Positions 13,208-26,438 are shown, counted from the first letter of the stretch. The stretch: DNA of 64,000 nt from Podaxis mareebaensis (GCA_018524725.1 JAEUWP010000130.1:124001-188000); one strand, 5' to 3'. Program-made: numbers and translations. The notes: generated from the letters alone by a model not told the origin.

Positions 13208-15788
13208 CTATTGTCCATCCACGAGACTAATCGCCATGGGTAGCGATGATGTAGTGACATCTTTCCCTTCCACAACTGGCGAAGCTATTCCAGGCATCTT
13301 CCACATGATCTTCTTTCCAGTGTTCTCGAATTTGAAAGAAGTAAGAAGGATTGAGAGCACGACCTCTGCAGACACGCTTTAGTAGCAATCCAGGAGGAGG
13401 CACCAGAAAGGACCCACTCATCTCGAGCTGCGAAAACTTAAATCCACTGCCCGCACCATCAGTATCTAGAAACCAATGAGAGGATTAGGAACTCACATGC
13501 AAGCACGACTTCCGCCTAAGAACGTCATTCTACGATCCAATTTATGAAGTCTCTTCGTGTTTCGTAATGAGAGGAAGAAAGGCACGCACAAGTTCGAGTA
13601 TATTCCAGGCATATGCGCCTCGCCCACCTTCTCCGGCAACGGTTTCAACCACCGCTCCGGCTTCCACTCATATGAATCTTCGCCCCACATCTCAGGGTTA
13701 GTATTCGCACCAAGGACAGAGATCAAGAGCGTGGTCCCGTTAGGGATGATTAATTCTGAGACCTCGGTGCCGGCAGTGGTCTTGATTGGTTTCGAAAAGG
13801 GAAGAATCATGTCTTTGCGGGCACTACAAAAGGTGGGGTTAGCTTCAAATAGCAGAAGAAGCATGGATTCCCTACGTTCTAATTGCTGTAGCCAACGGGG
13901 GATACCTGATCCTCTGTCAGGAAACTGCGAGAGAAAGGATAAGAAACGGAGCTCACACTCTCAACGTTTCGCGGCAAACTGCATCAAGGTATGGCAAGCT
14001 CACGAGCTGATCATATCCCAACTCTTCTCCGCCATTATTCTTTTTAGCTTCTCTCAACTCGTTACGTAGTTTGTCCTGAACCTCCGGATGCTCTGCGAGA
14101 AGGCACAGAATGCGAGAGAGTGCAGAAGACGTTGTGTCCATGGCCGCAAACGTTAGCGTACTGCAGAACAAGGCTCGCTAGAAAGCTCCACACAATGCTT
14201 TCAATCATAAAGACTTACGCGACCTGAGCATGCAGCTCATGATCCAACAATCGGTCCTCTTCCGACGCACTCGCATTCGCTCTCACTACAAGAACTTGGT
14301 CAGTGCCTCTACTAGCCTACGAACACCAAGAGCACACGCACTTAGTATGCTGATGATATCCTTCTTTCCATCGTCCCCATGTCCCTCCATGATCGCCTTC
14401 CGCTTTGTGTTACAAATATCCAGAGCAGTCTCTTCCATTATATCCACGATAGTCTTCATATCTTGTACCCACTGCGCAGGCCAATGCTCCACGATCCATC
14501 GCTTAACACGAGGCAAGTTGATTTGATTGGCAATAGGGAAGATGTACTGCGACAGGAGGAAACCTTTGGGCCGCGCTAGCAACCCACTACCATGAAGTCA
14601 GAAAAGGATGTCCGAAATATAACAGGAACAGGGGTAGGAAGTACGCACCCAAGTCGTTTGACAGATCGACTATACGGATGTAGATCTGCACTTGTAGCGT
14701 CAACGTCTAACGAATCGAACGAGTAACCCATTCCACTCTGGCCAATCAATTCAAGTGCAGTACGTGTCATCCAGTGTAAGATATCTATCTCCTTGGGTCC
14801 ATTCTTGACCTGGCTGAGGATAGACTTATGGAGCTGTTACATTGGGATACTTTGTGAGATTCGACGTGTATACTGAGGCGGGTGGTGGCGTACTCGGCTT
14901 GTTACTTCATAGAATATTGGGACTAAGTACAGGGGTACATGTATGAGTGGTATGAACTATGAAATAGTGAAATAGAAACGCACTCATTCCACGCATATGA
15001 GCGATCGAGAACACGGGATTTAGCATCTTCCGTTGTTTCCTATGTTGTTCACCTATTCATTCATTACCACCTACTTCCATGGCTTCGCGGCATGGGAATG
15101 CAGTACATACCCAAAGTCGCCAATAATCCATCGCCAAAAAGTAGTTTGTTCGACCTGGCCAAACCAATCAGCTGCTCCAAGCCTTGCTTCGTGTTCGTTC
15201 TCCGCGTACTGAAGGAAAGCAGGTGCTTCTTCATAGATGTATTGATCCTAATCGCACGACCGCGAACCGAAAACATGGATCAGACTCTAAACCGCCCGAC
15301 CTAGGAAGAATTACATACCTTGACAAGGATGTGATGCAATGCCTTGGAATCGTATAGGTAAAGCAGGCGTTCCTGGATACCATAAACGAATTAGCCCGGT
15401 ATTCCTGAACGTCAAACAGATAGCAGAAGAGGCGCGCACCCCAAGTAGACCTTTAACTTTCATCACACTCCCATCTTGATATACAAACTCAGCCAATACA
15501 TTCTTCTGCACAGGTGATCAGGGCAGGAACTCACACTGCTTCAACAGGTCATAATGAAACTTCCATCCATACTCGTCAAAAAGCTGCTTAATGTTCCCTA
15601 GAAAATGGTCTAATCAACTTTCAATCATCTCATAAGTAAGAGGAACAATCATCACCTGTTAAACGCGAAGGCGACGGCGGTCCCGGTACACAATCCAACG
15701 GCGACTTGACCACATATTCCCTCAAGATTTTCCACAACGCCACTGAGAAAGCGTATACAACCAGCCCCTGAACTAACAACGAAACCAT
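13208..15788 (-). CDS. Cytochrome P450 monooxygenase, copy D
   Basis: Complete P450, from the ATG at 15,786-15,788 (MVSLLVQGLVVY...) to the TAG at 13,208-13,210. Motifs: hinge PGPPSPSRL, AFLQSNKLLFGDGLLATLG, HWMTRTALELIGQSGMGYSF, I-helix FAAMDTTSS, ETLR, EWKPERWLKPLP, haem segment FLGGSRACIGFKF. The 3' part (about 13,380-13,760) is almost the same as 8220-8600 of copy C including intron bases, while its upstream block resembles that of copy B, so the gene is a mosaic. No lesion found. Substrate unknown. Confidence 0.94.
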
Positions 15789-16857
15789 CCCGATCCGTAT
15801 TCAATCGTTTACTGCCTAGTGTCTTCTCCTTTCAATGCGTAAGTAACCCAGATTGTTATGCGAGTACGGTCGTCGATGAGGAAAGGTAAAGAAGCTAAGT
15901 GGATATCACGACCCGTGTACACGCCGACAGGCATATTTCCCAGCCTTTTCGCCCCGCTGACCGTTTCTTTTCATGTCACCATGTTTAAATTTCCCACCTT
16001 TCACCACCGAACCTAGCGCTTGGCTCTGCTTGGCCTTTTCCAAGGACAGATCAGGGACAGAAATAGAACACTCCCCCTGCAGAAGGTATATAATTAGACC
16101 ACCCCAGTGTAATGCGGGGTGGACATCATGTATGCATAAAGTTTATAGAGTATATTCATAGCTCTTTTTCACTGAGTTTTCGGCGAAAGCTGAATTGAAA
16201 CTGGATTGGCACTGTATATCAATAGTTATGAGCACCTGAACTAGGTTCTGGGCATCATGTATGGTACGAGTTACAGACAGCCTGGGAAGAAGTACATATC
16301 CTTCGGGCGCTTGTAGGATAGAGACAGTATCGGTATCAGTGTGACCAATTTCGTGGACATGGAAACCATTTTCTGGGGTCTGGTACATATCATAGAAATC
16401 ACGCATTATGATCATTGTGACTGGGAGAAGCAAGGAATTGACGAATGATCAGAATCTGTGACAAGGCTTGGGAGTTCCATACACGCGCCTATAGACCTTC
16501 TCGAAGGGAACCCTAGTATGCCCTACTTCTCGGCATGTGCATCGATACCCCATGTTCTGATGCAGGTACTATTTTTTAAGTTCGACATTCAAGTGTGGGA
16601 TACGTAATTATGTAGTGTGTTATACAAGTGACTAGTAAGTATACACGATGTACGCAGGTATACCGAGTCCATAATATGTCCAAGAAATGACAGTCCCAGA
16701 AAGATATCGAGTCCATTACAAAACAAGAAACAATCTTAATGCAAGATCTGACAAGACCGTAATGTCCCAAAAATGCGACAAGAATATATCCCTTCACCAT
16801 CCACCAGAACTGTTCTAAGAGATAGAATAGTCCCAGTTAGCTTTGGATACATGCAAA
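15789..16857. other. Intergenic between P450 D and the DUF6593 gene
   Basis: Holds the promoter-like block of P450 D. A minus-strand ORF of 96 codons (16,143-16,433) has no recognisable motif and no coding support beyond being open, so I do not call it a gene. Confidence 0.4.
16028..16114 (-). promoter_or_regulatory. Promoter-like block of P450 D shared with P450 B
   Basis: Matches 6730-6816. On the minus strand it contains ctaattatatacc, a TATA-like element about 300 bases upstream of the P450 D start codon. Function inferred from conservation between two paralogues only. Confidence 0.45.
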
Positions 16858-17892
16858 TCAATGACGACTCACTGTGCTATCCTGCCTCTTGGTCTCCGAA
16901 TAAATCAAGACCAAGAGCAAAAACACCTCATCCCGCCAGAGCGCCACCGAATTCACGCGCAACACCGGAGGTTTTGTCTTGTGGAACAAATGGACCCTAT
17001 AGGGTACATACAAACTCGCAGCGACACGACTGTCCTGCTCCTCATCCAGCTTCTCATCTTCGGAGTCGACGCCGGAAGCGTCGGAGTAGTCGGACCCCGA
17101 ACCTATGTCAAACCGGACACCCTGAACTTTCTCGTTATCTCCGTCCAAAATAGCAAGGGCCTATGACGAGATAGGGTTTCATAAAAGAAGTCAGCATCCA
17201 ATGTCAAGCGCCACGGGAAATGAAATTAAAAGGTCTTCGATAAAGAATCGACTGATGGGTAGATGGTGGTGTATGTGTAAACTGTGATAACACACCTGCC
17301 ACTGTTCGTGATGATAAGTTAGTTCGTACTCGGTCCTATCCGCGGCCCACTGCCAGTGGCGTGCGCTACAGGTTAGAGAGCGCCACCAATCACCTAGTCC
17401 AAATTGGCCCAGGATGGCGGAGGAACGACGGGCGATTGACCAGCAGGAAGTGCACAGCGGTGCCGATCTCGACTCCGAGTTGTCTTCCCTGACCCTTTCC
17501 CTGCGCTTTCCCTGTCCATCTTCCCCTTTCCCACTCCTATCCCTGTTCGAGTGTCGTGACCTCTGAGTAACTTGACTCTGGGTTCGTCGGTGCTGTGCTT
17601 TCGCAGCTCTTGGGGCATGAGGATGAGGGTGACCACGAGTGAAGCCAGGAGGTTTGCATTTAATATCAGATATGGACTTTCTGTGTCCGTGGACCTCGAA
17701 TAGTCGTTCTCGCCAGTAGATAGCGCCGACAATTGGGGAGTCGCCCAGGGCGGGGTTGGCATCTTTGAGTAACGTTACGGTGCGACCCCAGAGATTGTGT
17801 GATGTGGTGATGGTATATATGATGGAATTGTCGACAGAGGAGCGAATGTTGCACGAGAGGAGGTTGGTCTGGTTGTCGAAGGTTGCCTCCAT
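16858..17892 (-). CDS. DUF6593-like protein with a basic/Ser-rich insertion
   Basis: Model of three exons: 17,294-17,892, 17,215-17,251 and 16,858-17,160, giving 312 residues with all phases matching. The N-terminus (residues 1-75) has the beta-rich pattern of the basidiomycete DUF6593 family (IIYTITTSHNLWGRTVTLL, IVGAIYWRERLFEVHG). The core continues after residue 170 with WQWAADRTEYELTY and HEQWQV, and the C-terminus is the usual hydrophobic strand WRDEVFLLLVLIYSETKR. Between them sits about 90 residues rich in Arg, Ser, Gln and His (such as RERVREDNSESRS), and an acidic stretch SGVDSEDEKLDEEQD precedes the end. The long first exon could hide an intron in this low-complexity part. Function unknown. 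Confidence 0.65.
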
Positions 17893-19705
17893 ATGCGCTG
17901 TGCTCGTGTGAGGTGGTAGAAGCGAGGGGGGGAAGAGAGGAAGAGGAGGAATAGAAGGAGGTTAAGGAGAGGTCAAGCGACCAAGACCGGTAGAACCTGT
18001 CAGAACCTGTCACCCAGTCTTAACCGGTAACCCCTCCTTAGGGTTATCCCCCCCTTTGTATAAAACTCAAGCCCAGGATTTGTTACATCAATACCGCTGA
18101 AACCGCTTCTCGGTGCTGATCCTCGCTTTGGGTAACCATATCGTTGCTGAATCATCTCAGAACATTGGGCTAACCGCACATGGTCAATGAACTTGCCACT
18201 TCTGGACAAATCTGGGCTCCCGTAAGCAAAGGTTATGCCGAAAAATCAACATATGGATGACTTTCACCCACCCACTAACACCATCTGATTATTCCATGAC
18301 ATTTCGATCCGACCAACGACAGAATCAACAGTATATGGCCAGATGCACACGCCGTCAAACCATCCCTCCGACCAAAAATAACACCCTACTCTTCTAGTCG
18401 CTGCGGTCAGTCCGGCTCTACTCGTCATCCGACCATCCCTTCATCTAGTTCCTACACGTACATCTGTCCTGGGTCTCCCCAAGGCCGTATACATTTTCCA
18501 AAACTGCACTGCACTATCGTCGCCGGCTTGCCCAAGCCCATGTGTAACACACTGCCCAGCACCCAATCAAGCTCTTCACCGACACGTAGAACATCAGGAA
18601 CCCCCTCGAGCGTGACAAGGAACCTATGTAATTGTGACGACACTAGGCGCAGACCTGTTGGCCCCGAAATCCGTAATCGAAGGAACGGATGCAAACGAGG
18701 CTAGGAGAACTGTTCGCGATCCATCACCCGCGCTTCTTTATCTCCTGCTTAAATACTCTTCTATGTTAATATGTCCATGCTCTAGCTTCAAATGCACAAC
18801 CAACCCACCCTCAAGGTAATACCATTCCAACTTCGATCTCAGCAGCATCTCCCAAACCGGCAAACACCTTACCCAAAACATGTTCTCATACTCCATCAAC
18901 ACCCTACTCCGGTACCGCAGTTTCATTCATTTCAACTCCTAACTCCACTTCGGCGTTCATCCCCGTTTCGTTTCGTTTCGTTTCGTTTCGTTTCGTCTCG
19001 TTTCCTTGAAACGCCCATTTTGCGCACTCATCGCCGAAATGTCGCAAAAATAGAAACCAACTAAGAGCACATACGGTGCATATATACCTCACTCGAAGCA
19101 GGCATGGAATCGTTCTCTCCACTTTTTAAGCTCAGGATTGCTCATGGTGGAGAGCCCTTTCCCGAACCGTACATGATAGCTTTTCATCATACGACTCTCC
19201 ATTTAATGAGCTCGACCAAGATCCGTTTTTTATCAGGTTTGTCCTATCCTCCACGCACCATGCGACATATATAGGTCTAGCCTCTAACCGAGCCACTTCA
19301 AAACCCTCACCTCCCCCGTACACCCCTGACAAGGCCCTACTGGCCAACCAAACTTCGGAATCTCCCTTCAATTACAACATTAACAAAGGCACAAGAGGCA
19401 GTTATGAAGTGTCTTTAACCGGAGACCCCCGCCAAGTTGTCCAACCCCTCGTTAACAAACACACTTCAAATTCCGAGATTCCAATAAATATCGAAAACAT
19501 TACATACAGCAGTCGAATTTCCGTTCAGCATCGAACGGGAAAAAAAAACTGGATCTTGGCTTTAAACAGCGACGAGGACGATGGGTGGGACACAAGGAAG
19601 CGAGATTCGCATACAATACAAGACTCGAGGAAAGCAGGGGTAAAGAGAGGAGTTTAAACGAGTGTGAATAAAAGAACAAAAGAAAGGGGGGCAAAGAGCA
19701 AAAGC
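17893..19705. other. Intergenic, low gene content
   Basis: No gene recognised on either strand. It contains a (TTTCG)n microsatellite at about 18,964-18,996 and short unsupported ORFs. Confidence 0.5.
18964..18996. repeat. (TTTCG)n microsatellite
   Basis: Six to seven perfect or near-perfect copies of a 5-base unit, followed by one imperfect copy. Confidence 0.9.
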
Positions 19706-21490
19706 TCAGAACATACTCGCCCAAGCCTCAAGGTCCACATCCGCAACTCTCGCATAATCCATCCATTCATGTTTCTAACCCCAAAACTATCAGCATCGCA
19801 CAGGTAAATCCACGCAAAAGCTAGACGTACCAACAAATCCTTCGGCGTCCACCTCTCATCCGGATCCTTCAACAAACAACACTCCACAAAGTTATCCGCC
19901 ATCTTGGGGAACCTACCCTCCCCACCAGGCCCATTATTTAATCTTGGGGCCGGCTCATTTACAATATGCTGCAACAACTCGAGAATACTCATCGTCATCC
20001 CGCCTCCTTGTAAACTCACGCCCTTGGACTTTCGTTTCTCCTTCTTGCGTTTTTCTTTAGCCTCCTGCCGTTCTTTTCGTAGTGATTCTAGACTTGATGC
20101 CGATCCGTTCGTGGCATTGGTTCCGTTGGTGGAGGATGAGGAGAGGAAGGGGTTTGGACGACCGGGGGAGAGGGTGCCATCCAAGTCGGAAAGGTCCGAG
20201 TCGTCGGAATCAGAGGCGGACTCTGCAAATGGAAAGCGGCCGAGTGCGAGTTCGATAAGTGAGATGCCAAGGGACCAGACATCAGATTTGACGGTGTACT
20301 GGGCGCCTTGTATCCGTTCGGGCTAAAGGGAGGTATGAAGTGAGCCATAATAGGGGTGAGAGATGATGTGTACGCACGCTCATGTATGTGGAAGTGCCAA
20401 CGAACGTGTCTGCGATAGAGTTGATGAGCTCCCCGGAAACACCGAAATCGCATATCTTGATCTCGCCCTGCGAGTTGCACAGTATATTCGACGGTTTGAT
20501 GTCTAAGACCGCAAGTCAATATGTGCGATGACTCGTCACGTGTAGAAAATAGCAACGGACTGACCGCGATGAATGATTCGATGGACATCATACAGATATG
20601 TCAAGCCTTCCAACACTGCCAAAGCGACTTTACCCACAACGTCGATATCGATAGCACCTATCTTTTTGTAGATACCGTCGAGGGAGCCCTTGTCCATGTA
20701 TTCCATACATATGCAGATGTTGGGGTCGGCAAGGAAGGCACCGTAGAAAGAGATGATGTACTTGGACTTGCAGTCATGCATGATCTGCAATTCTCGCAAA
20801 ATCTGCTTCCTCACGGATGGCTTCGCGTCTATGAGGACAATCTACACAACTCCAATAAAAACCCGTCCAAGCCTAGAAAAAGCATCTACGCACCTTTTTG
20901 GCCATAATGGTCCCCGTAGGTACGTGCTCAACCTTTTTCACACTTCCGCCATTCCCTTGACCGAGCTCCTGAAGATCCTTCAAATCCTCAGCCTTGAGCT
21001 CAAATTTCATCTCTGCATTCATATCCAGATTTGCCAATGCATTCGATAAGTGCGCATGGTAAGTATTCCTTCGGCCGGATGCAAATGAGGCCGTGTTCGG
21101 TGCTGAGTTTGCGCCGGCGGTGTTGACGACGGTGAGGTTGTCCTCTGCTGCGGATGTCGAAACAACATTGATGTTGGAAGGAGGCAGTTTTGGGGCTTTG
21201 AGAGTCATTGGTGGAGGCCGTTTCTTGCCTGGTGGTTTTGCTGATGGCTGGGACTGTACAGAGGCAGGCGATGAGCCCTGTGTTTCAGAGGGAGACTTGA
21301 CTTGAGCGGAGGCGGATGGGACGGAAGGAGGGTTTGTAGCTATGGGGGTTTTGCGGATGACAAGAGGCTGAATTTCTGTGAGGTTGAGGGGTGGAATTGG
21401 GGGTGGGGGAGGGAGAGGAGCATTTGGAGGGTCTGATACCTGGAGCTGGAGACCACGAAAGTTTCGTTTCTTGCGGAGAGGAGTGGCCAT
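19706..21490 (-). CDS. STE7: MAP kinase kinase of the Ste7/Fuz7 (pheromone/filamentation) class
   Basis: Five exons, 20,894-21,490, 20,565-20,841, 20,378-20,502, 19,831-20,322 and 19,706-19,774, give 519 residues. A proline- and serine-rich N-terminus of about 165 residues precedes the kinase domain: [15 protein letters not shown] (Gly loop), the AKK lysine, [24 protein letters not shown], catalytic IIHRDIKPSN, magnesium-binding CDFGVSGE, and the activation loop [17 protein letters not shown] with the dual Ser/Thr phosphorylation sites typical of Ste7/MEK rather than Pbs2 or Mkk1. After ELALGRFPF comes an unusually long Ser-rich then Lys/Arg-rich insert (about 85 residues) before [15 protein letters not shown]. 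In fungi this kinase links an Ste11-type kinase to a Fus3/Kss1-type MAPK in mating signalling. It is 56 bases from the DUF2235 stop. Confidence 0.93.
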
Positions 21491-21546
21491 AGTGGATGCA
21501 GCTGTTCAAGTTATAACTACACGTGATCTACTTCTACCCATACAGG

Positions 21547-23233
21547 TCACGACACATACTTCTCCCTTCCCGCCTCCCACTCTGCCCGTGGCTTGTACCC
21601 ACTCTCCATTCGCGTCTGCACCGAGCTGTGGAAAACTGGCTCCTTGTCCGTGATCTTCCGCCCCCGGCCCAAGTGCCATCTAGTTCAAAACATGAGCCTC
21701 ATTTCCCAGTTTTTTTAAATTACTCTCACTTACCCAAACTTCTTGTGCCAAACTCCATCTGCATCCTGCCATGTAAACCTCATCGGTATAATCTCCAACA
21801 ACCACCACAGTGGATTCGACTTGAGTTCATCATGCATTGGCGCAACCGCATCTTGAGCGTCCAACGCCGTGCTCTCCGTACTCTCGATATCAATCTTTGC
21901 CCGTTTCAGCGCCTCCGCATCAAACTGGATAGCGCATCCAGATTTAACGACCTCACGGACCATCCATCGCAACGTGATGTACGCTAGCGATTGTGGCGTC
22001 CCGTTCGGTTCTGCCCCGCCGCCGACGTCTATTTATCACATCACCCATCACCCATCAATTGCTTTGCGTGATGTTGCAGACAAAGTGGACCCACATACCC
22101 GAATGACAGCCCGCGAACCATACTTCCAGAACACCATCTGGTGTTCCTTCGTCCTCCGCCCTCTTGGCACCTGTCTTACTGGACGAACGAAGGCAGAATG
22201 GAAGGTATCGTTTCTTTCCTTTGTTCTTGCGTTCTGGTGAACCATCGCTCGAGCTCGAACCGATCCCAGAGTCACTGGAATCAGAAGCCGAGGATGAGGA
22301 CTCCTTGATCTCTATGTCCGCCAACTGGTCGGACTGGGTATCATTGATCGGTATGACCGGACTCGCATGCTCCGGGTCCCACTTGGCCCCTTCTTCAGTA
22401 GGCGAGGGGCGGTGGTACTTGTTCGGCATGAATCTCGCTCGACGCTGGCCACTCCTCATTAACCCTTCGTCTCACCCACACAGCACAACCAACCACACAT
22501 ACCTCGTCCAAAGACAACGCATGCCTAAACGTCTTGATCGACGTATTCGAGTTCACAAACGGCAACGTACGACCCATAATCAAGCCAACACTCGCAACCG
22601 TATCCCTACCCTCACACACTCGATCAACTCCCTTCCAAAAAACCCACAACCACAAGAAAAGCACTCACCAAACACCCATAAACTCAATCTTCACATCCTG
22701 ACAATACGTCTCCTTGAACCCCTTACACAACTCAATTCCCTCCTTATCCTCCCTCTTATAAAGCTTATACGCAAACGACACCTGCGCTTCATTATCCCTC
22801 GGCAACAACCCAACCTTGTACAGCGCCCCAGCCAACGCACGTGCCGTATACGCCCCCCTCGAAAACCCAAATAAACAAATCTTGTCGCCAACCCTCCAAT
22901 TCCGCATGATGAACTTGTACCCGTCCATGACATGTTCGTCTAGGTACCATGCAAAGGCGTAGTCAAGGACTTTAGCGCCCCATTGGAAGATGGGCGCTAC
23001 GACGCCTGGGTTGAACCAAGTTCCGATTCCGGGTTGGTAGTAACAGAGTTGTTCGTTGAAGTCATCTTTCTTGAGAAGGGAGAAGAAGAGGGGGAGGTTT
23101 GTGTTCTGTGTTTGGGGAGTTTAGAGTGACCCGTGCGGGTGTTGGGAGGAAGACGTACATCCGCATCGTACTCGTTCGATGTCCCATCGAAACATAACAC
23201 CAAAGTCCTACTTTCCTTCGTTACTTCACGCAT
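21547..23233 (-). CDS. DUF2235 alpha/beta-hydrolase family protein
   Basis: Six exons, 23,159-23,233, 22,669-23,105, 22,503-22,605, 22,099-22,444, 21,734-22,028 and 21,547-21,679, give 462 residues with consistent phases. Visible family marks: LVLCFDGTSNEYDAD near the N-terminus, the nucleophile elbow CLFGFSRGAYTARALAG (GxSxG), IEFMGVWDTVASVG, and EVWFAGCHSDVGGG with the likely catalytic Asp. This domain is shared with bacterial type VI phospholipase effectors of the Tle1 type, but the fungal members are mostly uncharacterised, so lipase activity is inference. A Ser/Asp-rich low-complexity insert (about residues 240-290) interrupts the domain. No upstream in-frame ATG exists, so the start at 23,233 is the best choice. 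Confidence 0.9.
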
Positions 23234-25222
23234 CGCAAACTTTGAAGAAGTCAAGAAGTAGTCGAAGTCGGTCGATGTGTCTCAAATACCCAAAGCAAAA
23301 GAACCACTTAAACCAAATCCCGAAAGAACCCAGAATCGGCTTATATATATACACTAATAGCTGTTCCACACGTTGTTGTCATTCAAGGCACTGAGACAGA
23401 TCTGCCCGTGAAGGGAACAAAGACGGAAACGAACCACCAACCACATTGAGCGGTGCTTCTTTGCCCTGACTCTACACTTGATGACGCAGGCCATTGAAAA
23501 GAGGTGGCTACCTCCTCGCTTCCCATGCCTCTGGGCCAAAAATGCTGTTTTTGGATGCGTGCGACGAGTATGGCGCTGGACGAGGGTGGCACGCATGGGA
23601 CTTTTGGTGTATTGGGATCTTGGCCCGTCAACAACTTGTCAGTTGTGCTATGGTTAGTTCCGGAGATGCTGTGAAATTGTATGTACATGCGCATGAGATG
23701 CTTGGAGATCATTTCATCGTTTGACCACGTACTGATTGAATGGCCGGCTCTTGTCTGGGATTGAGGCACCGCGTGAGTCAGAACCTTAATTCTTGTGTCA
23801 GATGTAATGTATCTTGCCAGGAGGAAGCTCGGGCTTCTTGTCGGCCTGAGGCTTGTTCACGGGTTGGCCGGCGTCAGAAGACAGAAGAAGAGAAGCTTTG
23901 GCCCGATATGGCTACTGTCGTCATGAGATGATGTCGCATGCACTTACAGCTCGAGGGCGTATGGAGTGTCTCATGTGGAGCAAATGGCGAGTAATGGGAG
24001 GTACCGGGCTTGGATGAATGGCTGGGTACGGACTCTTTACGAGAGGTGGTGTACAGGGCATAAAATTGGCGACAGAATGGGATTTTGGTGGTGCAGGTGC
24101 ACTATGCGCAAGGACAAACCTCATGCGCCAACGTTCAACGCCCATGTTACTTTGTCGCGAACCCTTTCCTTTCATACGATCTGCAATTCTGACCCTGTCA
24201 CATCTGTCAGCCACAGGGCTAAATTCAGACGTTTGTGATGTGGATTTACCATGGGGTACAGTGGGAACGGACTGTCATGCTCTTACCATGTTGCACGTCA
24301 GCGCTCAACAGCAGATCGGCAGTTGAGCCCCACTCGCCGAGCACTACTTCCATGATACTTGTATGTATAAATACTGACATTCAAACCTAGGATAGTCAGA
24401 GCGGCGGGCCATTGACTGATCACACATGGTCCAGGGGACCATGAACCGAAAGCACTGCCGCGGGCCCGAGATCGATCCGTAACTGGAAGATACACACCTA
24501 TCACCGTGCCTCACAATGCCCATTATATGCGCTCCGCACCGAGCTGGCCATCAAAGATACATACGATGCCCCTCTTAACCCCACTAACAGCTGTAAGTTG
24601 CATGCGCGCAGCCACCGAGAAAGGCCCTTTACCGGATTTAGGTCGTTCCTCAGCTGTGGTGCGCTAAAAATAGACACCTGATTTAGCGAGTTTATCATTC
24701 GTTTAAACTACATGTAAGACCAAAAGTGGTAGACATGGGTTAGAGTGCTTAGTACATATTATTAGGAAAGGGCCAACGGGGGGCCCTAGCCTTAGCCTTT
24801 GAGCGACGATGTGCGGGTTTTATGGGCGCAACCGCTGATGATCAGTAAAGTTCTTTTCCTCGACTAAGCGTGGAATCTTCCTGTGGCGCACCGAGCAAGT
24901 TGCGGTTAAGGTGTATCGCTTCCGGTATGGGTTTGTATGTCCGTCGAGACTCGGTCTTGGGTTGCAAGGCTCTTGCGCCTCGATCCGCAACACTATGGAT
25001 GCATATTATCATTTGGAACGGCTCTTGCTCTACCTAGTGCCAGAGTGGATATCCAGCCGCAGGCTCTTGATTGGGAAGCCATGAAATGATCATAATGTAT
25101 CATATTTTGTTTTGTTTACTGTATTGAAAGCTAGAATTTCACCATAGGAGCACGTCACTAGTACACTCTTCGGTTGCAATCACCCGCGTCCGGTTCCCTG
25201 TCCATCCTCCCACTTCACCCTG
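23234..25222. other. Intergenic, nothing recognised
   Basis: About 2 kb between the DUF2235 start and the first BTB copy of the plus-strand cluster. ORFs of 60-128 codons occur on both strands, but none shows a motif, and several overlap each other in different frames. Confidence 0.5.
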
Positions 25223-26438
25223 ATGAAGTCAAATAGCCTTGCTCTACTTAATACCGTCCCATGCGACGAACCTCCCCGCAAGTATACCAGGGACGAGAAC
25301 TATTACTTCCATAATGGTAGCTTCGTCATCCTGGTAGAAGATTGTCTCTTCAAGGTGAGGAGCACGGAATCATCAACGTTGAAGGCAGTCACAAGAGGTC
25401 CTGTCTCACGTACAATTCTTTCTCCTAGGTCCACCGATCTTTATCTGAACGGGATTCACCATTTTTTCGGATGCTATTCTCCCTCCCTCCAGTACAGCAC
25501 GTCAATGGAACCAGCTTGAAGGGTATCAAAGGAGAATCGATTGAATATTTCAGGGCTCCATGTTGGGCGATTTACTCTGGGTGGTCTAGGATAAACAACA
25601 AATTATTTAGGTTGCTGACTCGAAAAGCAGACCTCCCGATATAATAGCGCAACGGAATTTGAGCATTCTAAATATTCCAATGCTCATTTCAGTCGCGGTG
25701 GTCTCATACAAATACGGCTTCGAAGTCTTTTGCGACTGGGCTCTCGATGTTCTCAATGCATATTCAACCGCATTTCCTGGCAACTTCATCAGCCAGAAGG
25801 ATCCTTCGCCTTGCCCAACAATGCCAGAAGGAATCGTTGGTGAAAGCGGTTGAGAAGGAATGGCTCGCTCATATCGGTAGTAATGCCTCTAAGGAAGCCC
25901 GAATAGATGCCTTCGAACACGCTCTCGACATTGCTGAGACCTCGGAAGGCTGAGCAGACTCCACGGGGAGGCCTATTACGCATACCTCAGGGCGACTGGC
26001 ATCTTCTACACTCGCTCCCAGGGCAGCTCGAACGAGGTTGAGATTGGCAGTAGCCCTTCGTATGCTGACCGACATCTCTCACAATTGGATGACAGGCGGA
26101 AGCTCCCCCTGTATCAAGGGTTCTGGTCCTTATCCCACTACAGGATAAAGTTGACGCAAGCGCCTAATATTCTCCGTGACCCTTCATGCCTTAATCATAC
26201 TCGCGAGTGTGTACCTGCATAACGGGCACGGTGGAAGAAGGTGCTAGATGACACAGGGCGGGCTGGAAGGTGCTCAAACGATCCTGGAAGGTTACTTGAA
26301 GCGATGCAGAAGGACCTGGCTGCGAGTCCGATTCGGGTTCGAAGTCAAGGCTGGCTCACTGTCCAGTGTGACCGCGTGATAAGAGGAGAAATGAATCTCA
26401 TGAAGCGGGAATTTTATGACTCCACAATAATGAAATAA
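25223..26438 (+). pseudogene. BTB/POZ family pseudogene 3
   Basis: All parts of the BTB family are present in order. Exon 1 ends VEDCLFK (donor after about 25,353). Exon 2 (VHRSLSERDSPFFRMLF...CWAIYSG) has an internal deletion. Exon 3 starts near 25,630. Exon 3 then shows a deletion plus frameshift near 25,795 (the KCRTWADAG-like block is lost), a second frameshift near 25,950, and an in-frame TAA near 26,220 after ECVPA. The end reads TIMK instead of FMIP. It can no longer make a full protein. Confidence 0.9.

Noticed and set aside
16143..16433. Minus-strand ORF of 96 codons
   Set aside because: No motif, no splice partner and no paralogue in the window; kept only as a note in the intergenic entry.
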